From assembly GCA_029706075.1 (NCBI GenBank), contig JAINUG010000055.1, positions 248,001 to 312,000 on the forward strand: a stretch of DNA of 64,000 nt, read 5' to 3'. The notes beneath the pieces are model-generated. The model was not told where the DNA came from. It saw nothing but the letters and a program-made list of their open reading frames with translations, and ran no database searches. The position numbers and the translations under genes were made by a program. The stretch comes from Aldrovandia affinis. Taxonomy: Eukaryota; Chordata; Actinopteri; Notacanthiformes; Halosauridae. This document shows positions 11,176 to 23,081 of this stretch, in pieces (position 1 is the stretch's first letter; each line of letters opens with the position of its first letter).

Positions 11176-12083
11176 CAGGTTTTTGCATGGCTTTGCCTTT
11201 ACACACAATCCCAGGCCAGGCTTTGAGCCTCAGCACCGCATCTGTGAGCAGCAGGTGGCTGCATGTTGTGTAGTGCTTAGAATATAGGACCCTGGAGCCG
11301 AGGATTATGGGTTCAAATCCTCAATCAGATTTGCCTCAGTGAAAAAAAATATGGGTTAGTAAACGTTTAAGATATTGAATTTCTCTGTGAGAAGAGTAGG
11401 TTAAGTCAGTCCATATTTCTGATGTAAGATAATCAGTGTGTTTGGGCCATAAACTCTCATTAAAGTCCCTAAATGGATTGGCTGGTCACACAGTGGCTGG
11501 CTGTGGAAGTGGAGAACATGTTTGAAGAGTAGTTTAGGTGGACATGAATGTGACATTGGTATATTTGTTGTATGCATGCATCTATGTGGGTGTGTGTGTG
11601 CACTCAATTTCTCCAGATGTGGAAGCCCAATCCTACCCTCCCCTGCTTCCAGCCGCGCTCTCTCTGGGTGTGGAGGTTTTCATCAGTCCTCAACTGTAAC
11701 CTCTGGCTTCTTCACAGCTAAATGAGAGCGGACAGAGGGGCACATCTTCCTCTCCTGGGATTTGGCACAGTGTGTACCTAGTGGAGTGGATAATGCAGCC
11801 TCTATTCCTCCTTACACTGCTTTGCTGGCCCTGCACATGTACACATATGCTTGGCATGTGTGTGCAAGCTCTGGCTCCTTCTGCCCTCCGACCTCCCTGT
11901 CTTTCCCTCCATCTCTCTCTTTCTCTCTCTTGCTCTGTCTCATCTACCATTTTACTGTCCATTGTTTCCCCATCTTAAATTGAATCTTAAGCAAAATTCT
12001 TTAAAATTGTTGAAAGGTAAACAAAAGCCAGTGAAATGAACGGACATGACTGGATAATCTGAGTGATAATCTATAATATAATG
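11176..12083. other. Noncoding DNA, nothing recognised
   Basis: No gene, transposon end or RNA is recognised. A CT-rich patch (about 11895-11945) resembles a weak polypyrimidine tract but no coding exon follows. Confidence 0.35.
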
Positions 12084-12230
12084 TATGCCATTTATCAGAC
12101 GCTTTTATCCAAAGCGACTTACAGTAGTGAATGCATACATTTTTCAGTATATGTGGTCCCAATGGGAATCAAACCCACAACCTAAGCGCTGTTAGCGACA
12201 TGCTCTACCTACTTAGGCACACAGAACCAC
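12084..12230 (-). mobile_element. tRNA-headed SINE (family with L2-like tail)
   Basis: Read on the minus strand it begins GTGGTTCTGTGTGCC and has a degenerate Pol III A box (CCTAAGTAGGTAGAGC) and B box (GGGTTTGATTCC). It continues through a CATATACTGAAAAATGTATG core and ends with GTCGCTTTGGATAAAAGCG plus TCTG, the conserved tail shared with L2-type LINEs. Copies of the same family lie at 38891-39040, 53639-53721 (partial) and 58676-58865. Such SINEs are transcribed by RNA polymerase III and mobilised by a partner LINE. Confidence 0.85.
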
Positions 12231-12487
12231 ATAATGATCTGAGTGAAATATTTGACTTCTCCACGTGGCTCTCCGTTGTGTGGTGTGTCACCGGGGCCTT
12301 TTAAATGGTGTCTCATTAAAATGTATACAACATATACGTCTCAGATTGAGGGGGAAAAAGTGTTCGGGCCCTCCGCCCACGTGCTTCAGGGGCGTGCTCT
12401 TCAAAGGACCGCAGGGCCTTCACCTTCATTCAGACTCTGAACCTGAGGTCAGCACAGACCCCAGCTTCTCATGTGCTTTCTGTGCGC

Positions 12488-12545
12488 ACACTCAAATTCA
12501 AATTCAAATGTGCTTTATTGGCATGGCAACAACACCTATATGAAT
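12488..12545 (-). mobile_element. LINE 3'-tail fragment
   Basis: An ATTCAAATTCAAATG short tandem start followed by TGCTTTATTGGCATG is typical of a minus-strand LINE/SINE 3' end with its short terminal microsatellite. A related structure with ATTCAAG units occurs at 49515-49800. No coding part remains. Confidence 0.45.
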
Positions 12546-13049
12546 TACCACGAAATGAGAATAGTTATGTAAGTAAGAGCAAACAAGAGCGCGTGAATTA
12601 GTACTGAGCAATAATGTGTGTAAACGTAAGAAAAACAAACCAACAATGGAGCAAAAAAATCTTTCTCTCTTTTACTCATTCACTCACTCGCACACAACAC
12701 ACACTTACTCACACATCTATACATTTACACACTCACTCAAGGGCACTGTGGGGTTTTCTATTTAAATAATGCAAAAGGCCTAAATGACACCCAGGCCTGT
12801 TGTGTTGAAACGCCATAGTTATTTAAGTTTAAATGAATTTGAAGTGAATGAAGGCGCTGTGGGGGACAGCCTTCACTCTGAACTACATACCACCTCACTG
12901 GTGTTTTTGCCAATTCTGCCCAACCAAAAGTTATTCCTAGGCTTTATTATTTGAGTCATCTTAGTTGCCTTTTAATAAACAGATTTTAACCCTCTTTTTG
13001 GATGAATAGAACTTACCAAACCCTATACCTCTGTATGTGAGGTAAAGTA
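12546..13049. other. Noncoding DNA, nothing recognised
   Basis: AT-rich sequence with a loosely CA/CT-repetitive patch (12665-12740). No gene or element is recognised. Confidence 0.35.
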
Positions 13050-13472
13050 CAGGTAGAATAAAGGAAACGCCAACATGAAGTGTCCCAAAAGGGTGTTTTG
13101 CCACCTGAACAGCTTCAATGCACCTTACCATAGATTCTACAAGTGTGGAACTATTGGAGGGGTGCAACGCCATTCTTCCTTGAATAAATTCCATCTTTTG
13201 GGTTTTTTTTTGAAGGTTGTGGAAAATGCTGTCTCAGACGACCATTCAGTGGCTCGTGCCCTGTGGACATTATCATCCTGGAAGAGACCACTCTCCTCAG
13301 GATAGAAATGCTTCACCATAGAATGAAGGTGATCACTCAGAATGGCCTTGTATTTATTGGCATTTACCTTGAGTGGACCTAAACCATGTCAAGAAAATGC
13401 ACCCCACACCACAACAGAGCCACCAGAACGCCTAATTTACTCAAGAGTTTCCTTTATTTTGCCAGTTACCTG
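13050..13472. mobile_element. Inverted-repeat DNA element with TA target sites
   Basis: The left end CAGGTAGAATAAAGGAAAC and the right end read on the other strand (CAGGTAACTGGCAAAATAAA, then GGAAAC) are inverted copies, the left shortened by a small deletion. Both are flanked by TA (13048-13049 and 13473-13474), as expected for Tc1/mariner-superfamily insertions. The 423-bp body has no transposase frame, only short opens of up to 77 codons, so it is a non-autonomous or decayed copy. Confidence 0.7.
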
Positions 13473-13474
13473 TA

Positions 13475-14061
13475 CATATAGAGAAAACGGTTGTCTTCGA
13501 AAGACGTGAACCTAAAGACGGCGCATGGTGGAAGTTTTGAGAACCATCAGTGACTCGACTAAATTGCACAAAGCCTTGCTTAGCGACAGCTGCAGTCTTT
13601 AGGGTCAAGCCACACGCCTTTTAGCATCAAGCCATCGCCCAGAAACTTCCTCCTGGTATCTCAAAAAACCCGGATCCCACTCACTAACAAGTCAGTGGCT
13701 GACTAACCGACCATATAAAGACGGGAAAGGACCCTTCTCCCAGCTGAGAATAGGACAGAGTACACCCCCCACAGGGAGCGCTCACTCCGTATTCTTCCTT
13801 CCAGCATCTCTGATCCATGTTCAAAAGGTTCCATGCAGCATGCATCACTGTTGGACAAGCATTTTACTGTCAACATTCTCTTTGTACATTTGGAGGATTT
13901 CATCCATGCTTTGTAAAGTTTTTGCCTGAAAAACAATATTATATTTACTTCCGGTGACCTGACTGAGATGCACCCTTAAGCAAGAGCTTGTGCTCTCAAG
14001 TTCAATTTGTAATGTTTTCACTTGAAATTTAATCACCTTCAATTTGCAAACATCTTTCGGA
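13475..14061. other. Noncoding DNA upstream of the L1 relic
   Basis: No gene is recognised. The last part (from about 13930) probably belongs to the 5' untranslated region of the LINE that follows, but the 5' end of that element could not be located. Confidence 0.35.
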
Positions 14062-14945
14062 ATGGCAGGAGCACACGGACAAAAGCTCAAATTGGACAAT
14101 GATTCAAAATCTCCAACGAAAAATAAGTTCAAAGGAACAACCACTCCGTAGGCAAAGTACTTTCACTCTGCCATTGTGTCTGCATTAAAACAACAAGAAA
14201 CGGGCCTGCATGCAATGGTACAGCAAGCGGTACGGGAAACTCTAAAAGAGGTACTCTGCGGTGAATTAGCCACACTTAGAAACACAATTGAATCAGCTAA
14301 TATGGCTATTCAACAACTCAGAACAGACAGGACACGATACAGATGCAGGTTGGCACAATTAAAAAGGACGTGCTGACAAACAGAGGAGATGCACCAATTG
14401 TGGACCAAACTCGGATATGGAGGATAGGGCTAGATGTTTAAATCCCTGTCTGGTCGGCCTTCCACGGAGCTCCAACGCTATCGCCTTCCTCCAAGAAAAC
14501 CTGCCGAAATGGATCCCCTCTCTGCAGGGGGATACAATTGAGATCCAGAGGGCCCACAGGCTGTACAACAATGCCACCCCAGGCAAAACGACATCACGCA
14601 CGCTAATCTTCTGCTTATTCCATTATGAGGACAGGCAGAAAATACTGAAGGGTTCCAGGGCTCTGGAATCCCCACCGAAACATGGAGTTGGCACAGGAGA
14701 AGGTTGCCCGCAGACTTAAACCCTTCCTCATCTATCCCGCCATACTAAAAGTTCACCACAATGGCCACCTCTACCAGTTCCATACAGTTAAAGATCCCGA
14801 GGAGTTTCTTGCACAACAGGGCACCTCTCCAAACTCTGCGCGATTCGCTTCTGGAGGTAACCCAGTCACGCGACGCGGATCCGAAACCCAGTTTGAGTGG
14901 ACGAGATTCTGACACTGTCTGCATGGACACAACTACACCCGAGTA
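14062..14945 (+). pseudogene. L1-type LINE ORF1 (RNA-binding protein) relic
   Basis: An ATG at 14062 opens MAGAHGQKLKL, but a TAG follows after about 30 codons (near 14149) and the frame changes again near 14370. Downstream are the hallmarks of L1 ORF1: a coiled-coil-like stretch (14176-14375), the RRM-like segment with FLQENLPKWIP and EIQRAHR (14480-14560), and the C-terminal TLIFCLFHYEDRQKIL (around 14600-14645). The protein normally trimerises and coats LINE RNA. This copy is broken by at least one stop and two frameshifts. Confidence 0.85.
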
Positions 14946-15573
14946 AATTACAGTTCCAGCTGAGTATTTGGTCACTATGATGTCTTGATATGTGGTTAAA
15001 GACAGAGTTGACAGAACTTTTGTTTCTCTTGTGAGTTTGGTATGTAAAAAGTTTGAGCAGGCTGTTGCGATCGGTTATAATCGCTTAATTTGTTACTTAA
15101 ATATAGTTTGACTAAGTTCAAATTTACATCCGCATTTATAAGATCTACTTAGCAGAGCTGGGTTAACGTTAGTGTTGTTTCGCCGGGCTAACTGGCTAAT
15201 AAGCCGTGTTGCTGGTGTTTTAAGTGTTGGCAGTAGGCTAGGTTTCAGCTGGCTGGCTAGATAGTAAAACTTATGGCTAATAGATTTGAGTTATGTTTTT
15301 AGATGGCTAAATATTGTTTGCTACCAGAAGCTGAGCAAATGTATAATTGGTTTAGCAATATTGATTATTACTGTCAGTCTTGTATGACAACACCGTTAGG
15401 CTTGAGACGTGCATTTCTTTTCATTTTTATTTTACTTTTCTCTTTTCCTTGTTCAGGTTTTTCGTGATTAGGTTTACATCAGAACCTGCTTGTTATAATA
15501 TGATGATGTCCCCTCTCCTCCCCCCACAGCTCAAATGTGAAAGTTCTAGGTAATCCCATTGCTTTACTCCATA
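14946..15573 (+). other. Spacer between LINE ORF1 and ORF2
   Basis: About 630 bp without coding potential separate the two relic ORFs. That is longer than the usual L1 inter-ORF gap, so it may include an unrecognised insertion. Nothing else can be seen in it. Confidence 0.4.
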
Positions 15574-17217
15574 ATGGCAAATAATATTACTGTTGTTACA
15601 TGGAATGTCCGTGGGCTAAATTGTCCTATTAAGCTGACTACATATCTCGAATTCCTTCATCGCAAAAGGGTCTCCATTGCTTTAATACAAGAGACACATT
15701 TGAGAGGTACTTCAAATGTGTAGCGTCTTCATGTGCCAGTAGCAGAACCAAAGGTGTGCTAATCCTCATTGACAGGAAACTGTGTCTACCGCTTGATACC
15801 TACGGTACAGATGATTCTAGACTCTTCGTTTATATAAGTAGTTATTAATGGTACCAAAATATGCTTTAGCTCTGTTTATGCACCCAATGACTGACTCCAC
15901 CTTTTTTGGTAATATCACTAATATTCTTCTAGATTTTCCAGATTATCACCTGGTATTAGGCAGTGATATTAATCAGGTATGTACCCCTGCTCTAGATTGC
16001 TCTAGTACCCCCCACTCTTCTACTGGTGATCCACGCCATTAACTTTCTACCTTTTATTAACGACTTAAATGTGCTTGATGCCTGGTGAATGAGGAATCCA
16101 TCCGTTATATTTTTATATAACGGATAAATCTGTTTTGTCCAGTGAGATACTTCCCATTACTATTTCTGACCATGCCCCAGTAATCTATCACTTTTCATTC
16201 AATTCCATCGAAACCGGGCGCTGTACCAGATGGCGGTATAATACGACACTACTACAGAATGTGGATTTCTTGAGAACTTCCCATCAAGGTGAATGAGTTT
16301 TTGCAGTTTAATCTTAATTCAGCCACAAATCTGTAATCCTTGTGGGAAGTTAACGGAATGCTTTTTAAGAGGTTATGTCACTTTATCTTTGCATCTCATT
16401 TGAGTTCAACACGGAACAAAAGAATAACACGGCTGGAAAATGAAATGACTTTAATTGGCAATGAACAAAAGTAAAAATTCTTGGAAGAACGTGCAAATTC
16501 CTTAGCAAATATTAGAAATCAACTTAACTCCCTCTTACAAACCAGTGCTGAAATCCACCGTACCAGAGTAAAGTACTACTCTGATGGGGAAAGAGCCAGT
16601 AAGATTTTAACCTTAAAATTAAAACAATCAGAAGCACTATCCGGTATAAATGCAGTTAAGGCTACCACCGGGGAATTGACTCATAATCCTAAAAAGATTA
16701 ATGAAACATTTAAATGCTTTTATTCGCAGTTATACTCATCAGAGTGTGATCCAGATCCTGCAGCATATGAGGCGTTCTTGGCAAATTTGAATTTACCTCT
16801 ACTTGCTGTTAATGACACCCAGTCCCTTGATGGCCCAATCGCCCTTGAGGAGCTGAAAACTGCAATCCTCTTGATGAGGAAAGGCAAATCCCCAATACCC
16901 TAGCCTCAATCAATTATGCAGTTCAGAATGGCTCTTTTCATAGAGACCAGAACATCTCCCTAATTTCAGCATTACTTAAAAAGGATAAAAATCCTCACGA
17001 ATGTTCCAGCTACAGACCAATATCTTTAATTTCCACTGAACTCAAACTTTTTGTGAAAGTTCTTAATGGAATGGAATCTGTGAAATTGATAGGATTTGAT
17101 CAGACTGTTTTTTTGAAGGGAAGATTGGCTTCTGATAATATGAGATGATTATTGCACATTATCCATGCTTGTGAATCTGATCAGAACCCAGCAGCAATAT
17201 TCTCCTTGGATGCTGAA
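15574..17217 (+). pseudogene. L1-type LINE ORF2, N-terminal part (endonuclease and start of RT)
   Basis: The ATG at 15574 opens MANNITVVTWNVRGLN, the start of an APE-type endonuclease, with IQETHL around 15690. Stops and frameshifts follow (first stop at about 15721). Later frames give the region between endonuclease and reverse transcriptase (16481-16903, with ALEELKTAILLMRKGKSP) and the RT fingers (SSYRPISLIS near 17010-17040). The frame stops in SLDAE, where an L2 LINE has inserted; it resumes at about 20650. Confidence 0.85.
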
Positions 17218-20200
17218 AATCAATCAATCAATCTTTATTTTTGTATAGCGCCATTTACAAACAGGTTGTCACACAGCACTTCACAATTGGCATTTTCCAG
17301 AGGGAAAACCATTGGAGCCAATGTAGGAAACTGGAAAATTATTCCCTGACCCCTTAAAAGGCGGTCGAGATGAACTCCTGGAAAATTGTGGGATACAGAG
17401 AAAAACAACACAAATAGTCCTTGAGGCTCATGTGGCTTAACAGACCACTGGAAGGGCATTCTAAGTGTAGGAGTGGGGTGGACCTCATCCCTCCAGATAC
17501 CAGGGCAGGGCGGAGGGATGGAACCAGCAGCTAGGGTCTGGGCCAGCGGCATCCGGCTAACACATGGCAGGGGTGGGGGGTTGACTCTGGGGCAGGTGAG
17601 CTCCGGGCAGGTGCCACGAAGCCGGGGAGAAAAGAGGAAAGGTGCAATTATGACTATGATAAATATCACACCGGATCAGGGGGAAGAGTAGTGATAACAC
17701 TTTTGCACCAGCAGAAGTAATCTAGGGCAGCATAACTAATTAGGTGAGTGGCACAGGAGCACGCAGCCATGAGGGCACTCAGAGACCATCCCACCACATC
17801 ATCAGCAGTCCTGATAGGGGCGGATCATCACTTATGATTGGTGACAGTAAGGATAGCTCATTGCACCAGAAGGCTCTATTGCTCGCCCCTCCACATCTGC
17901 ACCTAATGACTATAAGAGAGACTAAAGAGATGCGTTTTTAACCTAGACTTGAAAATTGAGACCGTGTCTGACTCCTTCACAGAGATGGGTAGACTGTTCC
18001 ACAGTAAAGGAGCTCTATAGGAGAAAGCTCTGCCACCTGCTGTATTTTTGATATTCTAGGGACTACCAAGTTGCCTGCATCTTGTGAGCGAAGTGAACGT
18101 GGGGATTGTACGGATGAAGTAGATCCGTCAAGTAAGAGGGTGCAAGTCCATGCAACACCTTATAAGTTAAGAGGAGTACCTTATAGTCTACACGGTAGTT
18201 TATAGGAAGCCAGTGAAGTGACGCTAACACAGGACTAATGTGCTCATATTTCTTTGTTCTAGTCAGGATCCTTGCAGCAGCATTCTGTACGAGTTGTAGG
18301 CTCCTGAGTGAGGCATTGGAACAGCCAGACAGTAATGCATTGCAATAATCTAATCTAGATGTAACAAAGGCATGTACCAATTTATCTATTAATGACAGGA
18401 AGCCCCTAATTTTGGCAATATTCCTCAGGTGAAAAAAGGCTACTCTGGAAATGTTTTTGATGTGGCTATCAAATGAGAGACCAGGATCTATAGTAACACC
18501 AAGGTCTTTTACCACCAAACTTGCAGCAACAGAGCAACCATCCAGATTAAGAGATAAATCAGATAACCCTCTTCTGAGGTTTTTGGGCCCCAAGACCAAC
18601 ATCTCTGTTTTATCAGTATTCAACAATAGAAAATTATCTGACATCCAGTCTTTTATGTCTTTAAAACAGGCCTCCAACTGTTCGAATTGTCCTTCGCCAG
18701 GTTTCATTGATAGGTATAATTGTGTGTCATCTGCGTAGCAGTGAAAATGTACGCCATGTTTACGAATGACATCACCAAGTGGCAACATGTAAAGGGAGAA
18801 CAATAATGGCCCCAAAACAGAACCTTGAGGGATACCGTATTCCACCTTGATGAGAGCAGAGGGCTCGTCATTTAACTGCACAAATTGATACCTATCTGAT
18901 AGATAGGATTTAAACCAGGAGAGTGCCTGTCCACGCAGTCCAACTAGGTTTTCAAGTCTGCTCAGAAGAGTTTGGTGGTCTATTGTGTCAAACGCAGCAC
19001 TTAAGTCCAAAAGCACAAGAATAGAGACTCATCCACAGTCAGCTGATATCAGTAAGTCATTGACAACTTTAATAAGAGCAGTCTCAGTGCTATGGTGTTG
19101 CCTAAATCCTGACTGAAAAGTTTCATAGATGTCATTTGATGTCAGGAACGAAGTCAGTCTCTGAGCTACAGCTTTCTCTAGAATTTTTGAGAGAAAAGAA
19201 AGATTAGAAATTGGCCTGTAGTTACTGAGATTTTCTGGGTCAAGGTTTGGTTTCTTTAAAAGTGGCTTAATTACTGCTACTTTTTGAGAATTTGGCATAT
19301 AGCCTGATGAAAGAGACAGATTAATAATGTCTAGCATGGATTGCCCCATAACAGGAAGAAGTTCTTTAACAAGTTTTGTTGGGATTGGGTCTAATTGACA
19401 AGTAGATGGTTTGGAGGACATAACCAATTTAGAAAATTCAGTCCACTCCAGAGCACTAAAAAACTCGAAGAGTAGCCATAGGACCCCTGTCCTGGTAAGC
19501 CTGTGCTTTCTGATCAGTGTCCGCTACAACAGAAGGTGCCATTTTAGAAATTTCATCTCTAATTTTCTCAATCTTCTCAGAGAAAAAGTTCATGAAATCA
19601 TTACTATTATGGGCTGCCGGAGGCTTAGCATTGGTTTCAGTCTGGTTCTTTGTCAGTTTGGCCACTGTATCAAAAATAAATTTTGGATTATTCTTATTAT
19701 GCTCAATCAGATCAGACAAATAGGTTGACCTTGCGGAGGAGAGAGCATATTTGTACTGTACCAGACTGTCTTTCCAGGCAGAATAAAATACTTCTAATTT
19801 AGTGGATCGCCACTTACGTTCCAACTTGCGAGAAGCTTGTTTAAGAGCACGTGTGTGGTCAGTATACCATGGTGCAAGCTTCTTTTGGCTAGTTTTTTTC
19901 TTTTGAGAGCGCAACAGCATCAAGTGTGTTGCGCAGGGTGTAATTTAGATTGTCCGTCAGCTGATCAATAGATTGTAGACTAGTGGGATCCTGATTAACA
20001 GTAAATGATTCTTGGAACAGGCTGACAAAGTTAGGTATGGTAGAGGAATTTAGGGAGCGACTAAAGTAGAACACTGGTTTTGATCTAATAGCAGTGGTAG
20101 CATGAATTTCAAACGTAATAAGGAAATGGTCAGAGAGCACAGGATTATGAGGAGAGACAACTAGATTGCTAATGCTAATACCATAGGATAAAGCTAAGTC

Positions 20201-20649
20201 CAGTGTATGTTGATGACAATGAGTCGGCCCAGACACATTTTGGACAAAACCAACGGAGTCAAGAATAGAAGCAAAAGCCTTCACTAGAGAATCGTTTCCA
20301 TTATCAACATGAATATTAAAGTCGCCTATAATCACAACTTTATCTGCCATAACTGCTAGGTTTGATAAAAAGTCAGAAAACTCTGAGAGGAAAACAGCAT
20401 AGGGTCCAGGGGGTCTGTAGATAGTAGCTAGTATAAAAGATGAAGTAAATGCAGATCTATTATCTACATTAGTCTGTATGGAGCCCAGGGAAAGCACTTC
20501 AAATGAAGGGAATGTGTTTAAAGATTTCTTAGTAAGGCGTAGTCTAGTGTCAAAAATAACAGCCATGCCGCCACCTCTGCCTGACTGTCGAGGGTTGTGT
20601 CAGTATCCAACTGGGGTAGATGCATTTAATGCTATGTACTCATCAGGTA
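17218..20649 (-). mobile_element. L2-type LINE inserted in the L1 relic
   Basis: The element lies on the minus strand. Its 3' end is at 17218 with a short ATCAATCAATC tandem tail and the characteristic CTTTATTTTTGTATAGCGCC terminus. Its reverse transcriptase and a partial endonuclease extend to about 20566. The flanking L1 sequence on both sides carries GAAAA (17212-17217 and 20653-20657), compatible with a short target duplication. The endonuclease N-terminus is missing, so the copy is 5'-truncated at about 20650. A 3' untranslated region occupies 17218-18060. Confidence 0.85.
18063..20566 (-). pseudogene. L2-type LINE endonuclease/reverse transcriptase relic
   Basis: Reading from 20566 downwards, the partial endonuclease has GDFNIHVDN (around 20300) and SDHFLITFEI (around 20120). 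A linker with PWYTDHTRALKQ follows, then the RT fingers YRPISNLSFLSKILE (around 19200), [13 protein letters not shown] (19010-18970), [16 protein letters not shown] and the catalytic box YADDTQLYL (around 18730). The C-terminal domain ends near 18063. The frame is interrupted by only a few lesions (near 19020, 19440 and 19900), so this is a relatively recent copy. The enzyme would nick target DNA and reverse-transcribe its own RNA. Confidence 0.9.
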
Positions 20650-21512
20650 CAGAAAAGGCCTTTGATAGGCTCAAATGGGCTCGAACTGATCTCTGGTCAG
20701 TACTAAAACATTTTGGATTTGGACCTGGTTCTCTAAGATTGATAAAAACACTTTATAACTCTTATTCAGCGTGGTACGCACCAAGGGTGCCCGCTATCCC
20801 CTCTTCTTTTTGCGCTTTCTTAGGAACCACTAGCTCAAACAATCCGACAGGACCCCTTCATTTTTCCTATTTCAAATTAAAAACACAAAGCATAAAAATG
20901 TACTATATGCAGACGATATTTTGTTATACATGTCCAATATCACTAAATCAGTCCCTCAAACTTTAAAGGTTCTTAATCAATTCGGCATACTCTCTGGTTA
21001 TAAGGTCAATTGGACAAAGTGAATTCTTATCCCTTTGAATAGGCCAGCTAGAACTTTAGCTTTACCGACCGCAACACCTGTTCAGTGGCATAATAGTATT
21101 TTTACCTATCTAGGTATATGCATCTCCCCTAATTTTGCCCTTGTATATAAAGAGAATTATATTAAGGTCAAACTAAATATTACTTTGGATCTTCAGAGGT
21201 GGTCTTCACTATCCGTCTCATTGCAGGAAAGGGTGTCGGTGATCAAAATGAATGTCCTTGGAAGGCTGAATTTTTTTTCTTCAAAATATCAAAATTCATT
21301 TGGAATGGCAAAATACCTCGCATTAGTCTTGCTAATCTCCAGCGTCCCAAATGTATGCATTGCGTTTCTCTGGTAATTTCAGGTTAAGTCATTGGGTGCA
21401 TGGTTAGATGTTGCCTCCCCTGTTTACCTTCATTTTAAGGTAATGCATAAGGCCTATGCTACTCCCTATAGGCGTTTTCAAATGAAGCTGATACCAAGCC
21501 CAGCATGTTCTA
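20650..21512 (+). pseudogene. L1-type LINE ORF2, middle part
   Basis: The host L1 frame resumes with EKAFDRLKW and LKHFGFGPGSLRLI, the RT palm region. From 20890 to 21380 come decayed thumb and connection segments (QWHNSIFTYLGI, INVLGRLNF-like), then PYRRFQMKLIPS before the Tc1 insertion. The catalytic YADD box is degraded (around 20910, LYADDIL-like in a shifted frame). Confidence 0.8.
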
Positions 21513-23081
21513 CACCCATGGCCAAAAGTTTTGAGAATGACACAAATATTAATTTTCACAAAGTCTGCTGCCTCAGTTTTTATGATGGCAATTTGCATAT
21601 ACTCCAGAATGTTATGAAGAGTGATCAGATGAATTGCAATTAATTGCAAAGTCCCTCTTTGCCATGAAAATGAACTTAATCCCCAAAAAAACATTTACAC
21701 TGCATTTCAGCCCTGCCACAAAAGGAATATCTGACATCATGTCAGTGATTCTCTCGTTAACACAGGTGAGAGTGTTGATGAGGACAAGGCTGGAGATCAC
21801 TCTGTCATGCTGATTGAGTTAGAATAACAGACTGGAAGCTTTAAAAAGAGGGTGGTGCTTGAAATCATTGTTCTTCCTCTGTTAACCATGGTTACCTGCA
21901 AGGAAACACGTGCAGTCATCATTGCTTTGCACAAAAAGGGCTTCACAGGCAAGGATATTGCTGCTAGTAAGATTGCACCTAAATCAACCATTTATCGGAT
22001 CATCAAGAACTTCAAGGAGAGAGGTTCAATTGTTGTGAAGAAGGCTTCAGGGCGCCCAAGAAAGTCCAGCAAGCGCCAGGACCGTCTCCTAAAGTTGATT
22101 CAGCTGCGGGATCGGGGCACCACCAGTGCAGAGCTTGCTCAGGAATGGCAGCAGGCAGGTGTGAGTGCATCTGCATGCACAGTGAGGCGAAGACTTTTGG
22201 AGGATGGCCTGGTGTCAAGAAGGGCAGCAAAGAAGCCACTTCTCTCCAGGAAAAACATCAGGGACAGACTGATATTCTGCAAAAGGTACAGGAAATTGGA
22301 CTGCTGAGGCCTGGGGTAAAGTCATTTTCTCTGATGAATCCCCTTTCCGATTATTTGGGGCATCCGGAAAAAGGCTTGTCCGGAGAAGAAAAGGTGAGCG
22401 CTACCATCAGTCCTGTGTCATGCCAACAGTAAAGCATCCTGAGACCATTCATGTGTGGGATTGCTTCTCAGCCAAGGGAGTGGGCTCACTCACAATTTTG
22501 CCTAAGAACACAGCCATGAATAAAGAATGGTACCAAAACATCCTCCGAGAGCAACTTCTCCCAACCATCCAAGAACAGTTTGGTGACGAACAATGCCTTT
22601 TCCAGCATGATGGAGCACCTTGCCATAAGGCAAAAGTGATAACTAAGTGGCTCGGGGAACAAAACATCGACATTTTGGGTCCATGGCCAGGAAACTCCCC
22701 AGACCTTAATCCCATTGAGAACTGGTGGTCAATCCTCAAGTGGCGGGTGGACAAACAAAAACCCACAAATTCTGACATACTCCAAGCATTGATTATGCAA
22801 GAATGGGCTGCCATCAGTCCGGATGTGGCCCAGAAGTTAATTGACAGCATGCCAGGGCGAATTGCAGAGGTCTTGAAAAAGAAGGGTCAACACTGCAAAT
22901 ATTGACTCTTTGCATAAACGTAATGTAATTGTCAATAAAAGCCTTTGACACTTGTGAAATGCTTGTAATTATACTTCAGTATACCATAGTAACATCTGAC
23001 AAAAAGATCTAAAAACACTGAAGCAGGAAACTTTGTGAAAACCAATACTTGTGTCATTCTCAAATCTTTTGGCCACAGCTG
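21513..23081 (+). mobile_element. Tc1-like transposon (family B), nearly complete
   Basis: It is bounded by TA on both sides (21511-21512, 23082-23083), with inverted termini: left CACCCATGGCCAAAAGTTTT, right (other strand) CAGCTGTGGCCAAAAGATTT. Length is 1569 bp, the usual size for fish Tc1 elements. It encodes one transposase gene with a single frameshift (21888-22905). It sits inside the C-terminal coding part of the L1 relic, so it arrived later than the L1. Confidence 0.95.
21888..22905 (+). pseudogene. Tc1-like transposase, single frameshift
   Basis: Translation from ATG 21888 gives MVTCKETRAVIIAL and a paired helix-turn-helix DNA-binding region (about residues 1-115, with GRPRKSS between the two parts). 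The frame ends at a TGA at 22305, and an in-frame catalytic domain continues one frame over to the stop at 22905. All three acidic residues are visible: SDES near 22332, QHDGAPCH near 22605 and DLNPIENWW near 22705. The C-terminal part is otherwise open. Total length is about 340 residues, as in active Tc1 family members. One small deletion near 22295-22305 is the only obvious lesion, so this is the youngest transposase gene in the window; product as it stands is a truncated DNA-binding domain. Confidence 0.9.

Noticed and set aside
10797..11287. Thr/His-rich open frames of about 100 codons
   Set aside because: Produced by the CA-rich minisatellite; composition only.
17235..17669. 144-codon minus-strand open frame
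   Set aside because: It lies in the 3' UTR of the inserted L2 LINE and has no domain.
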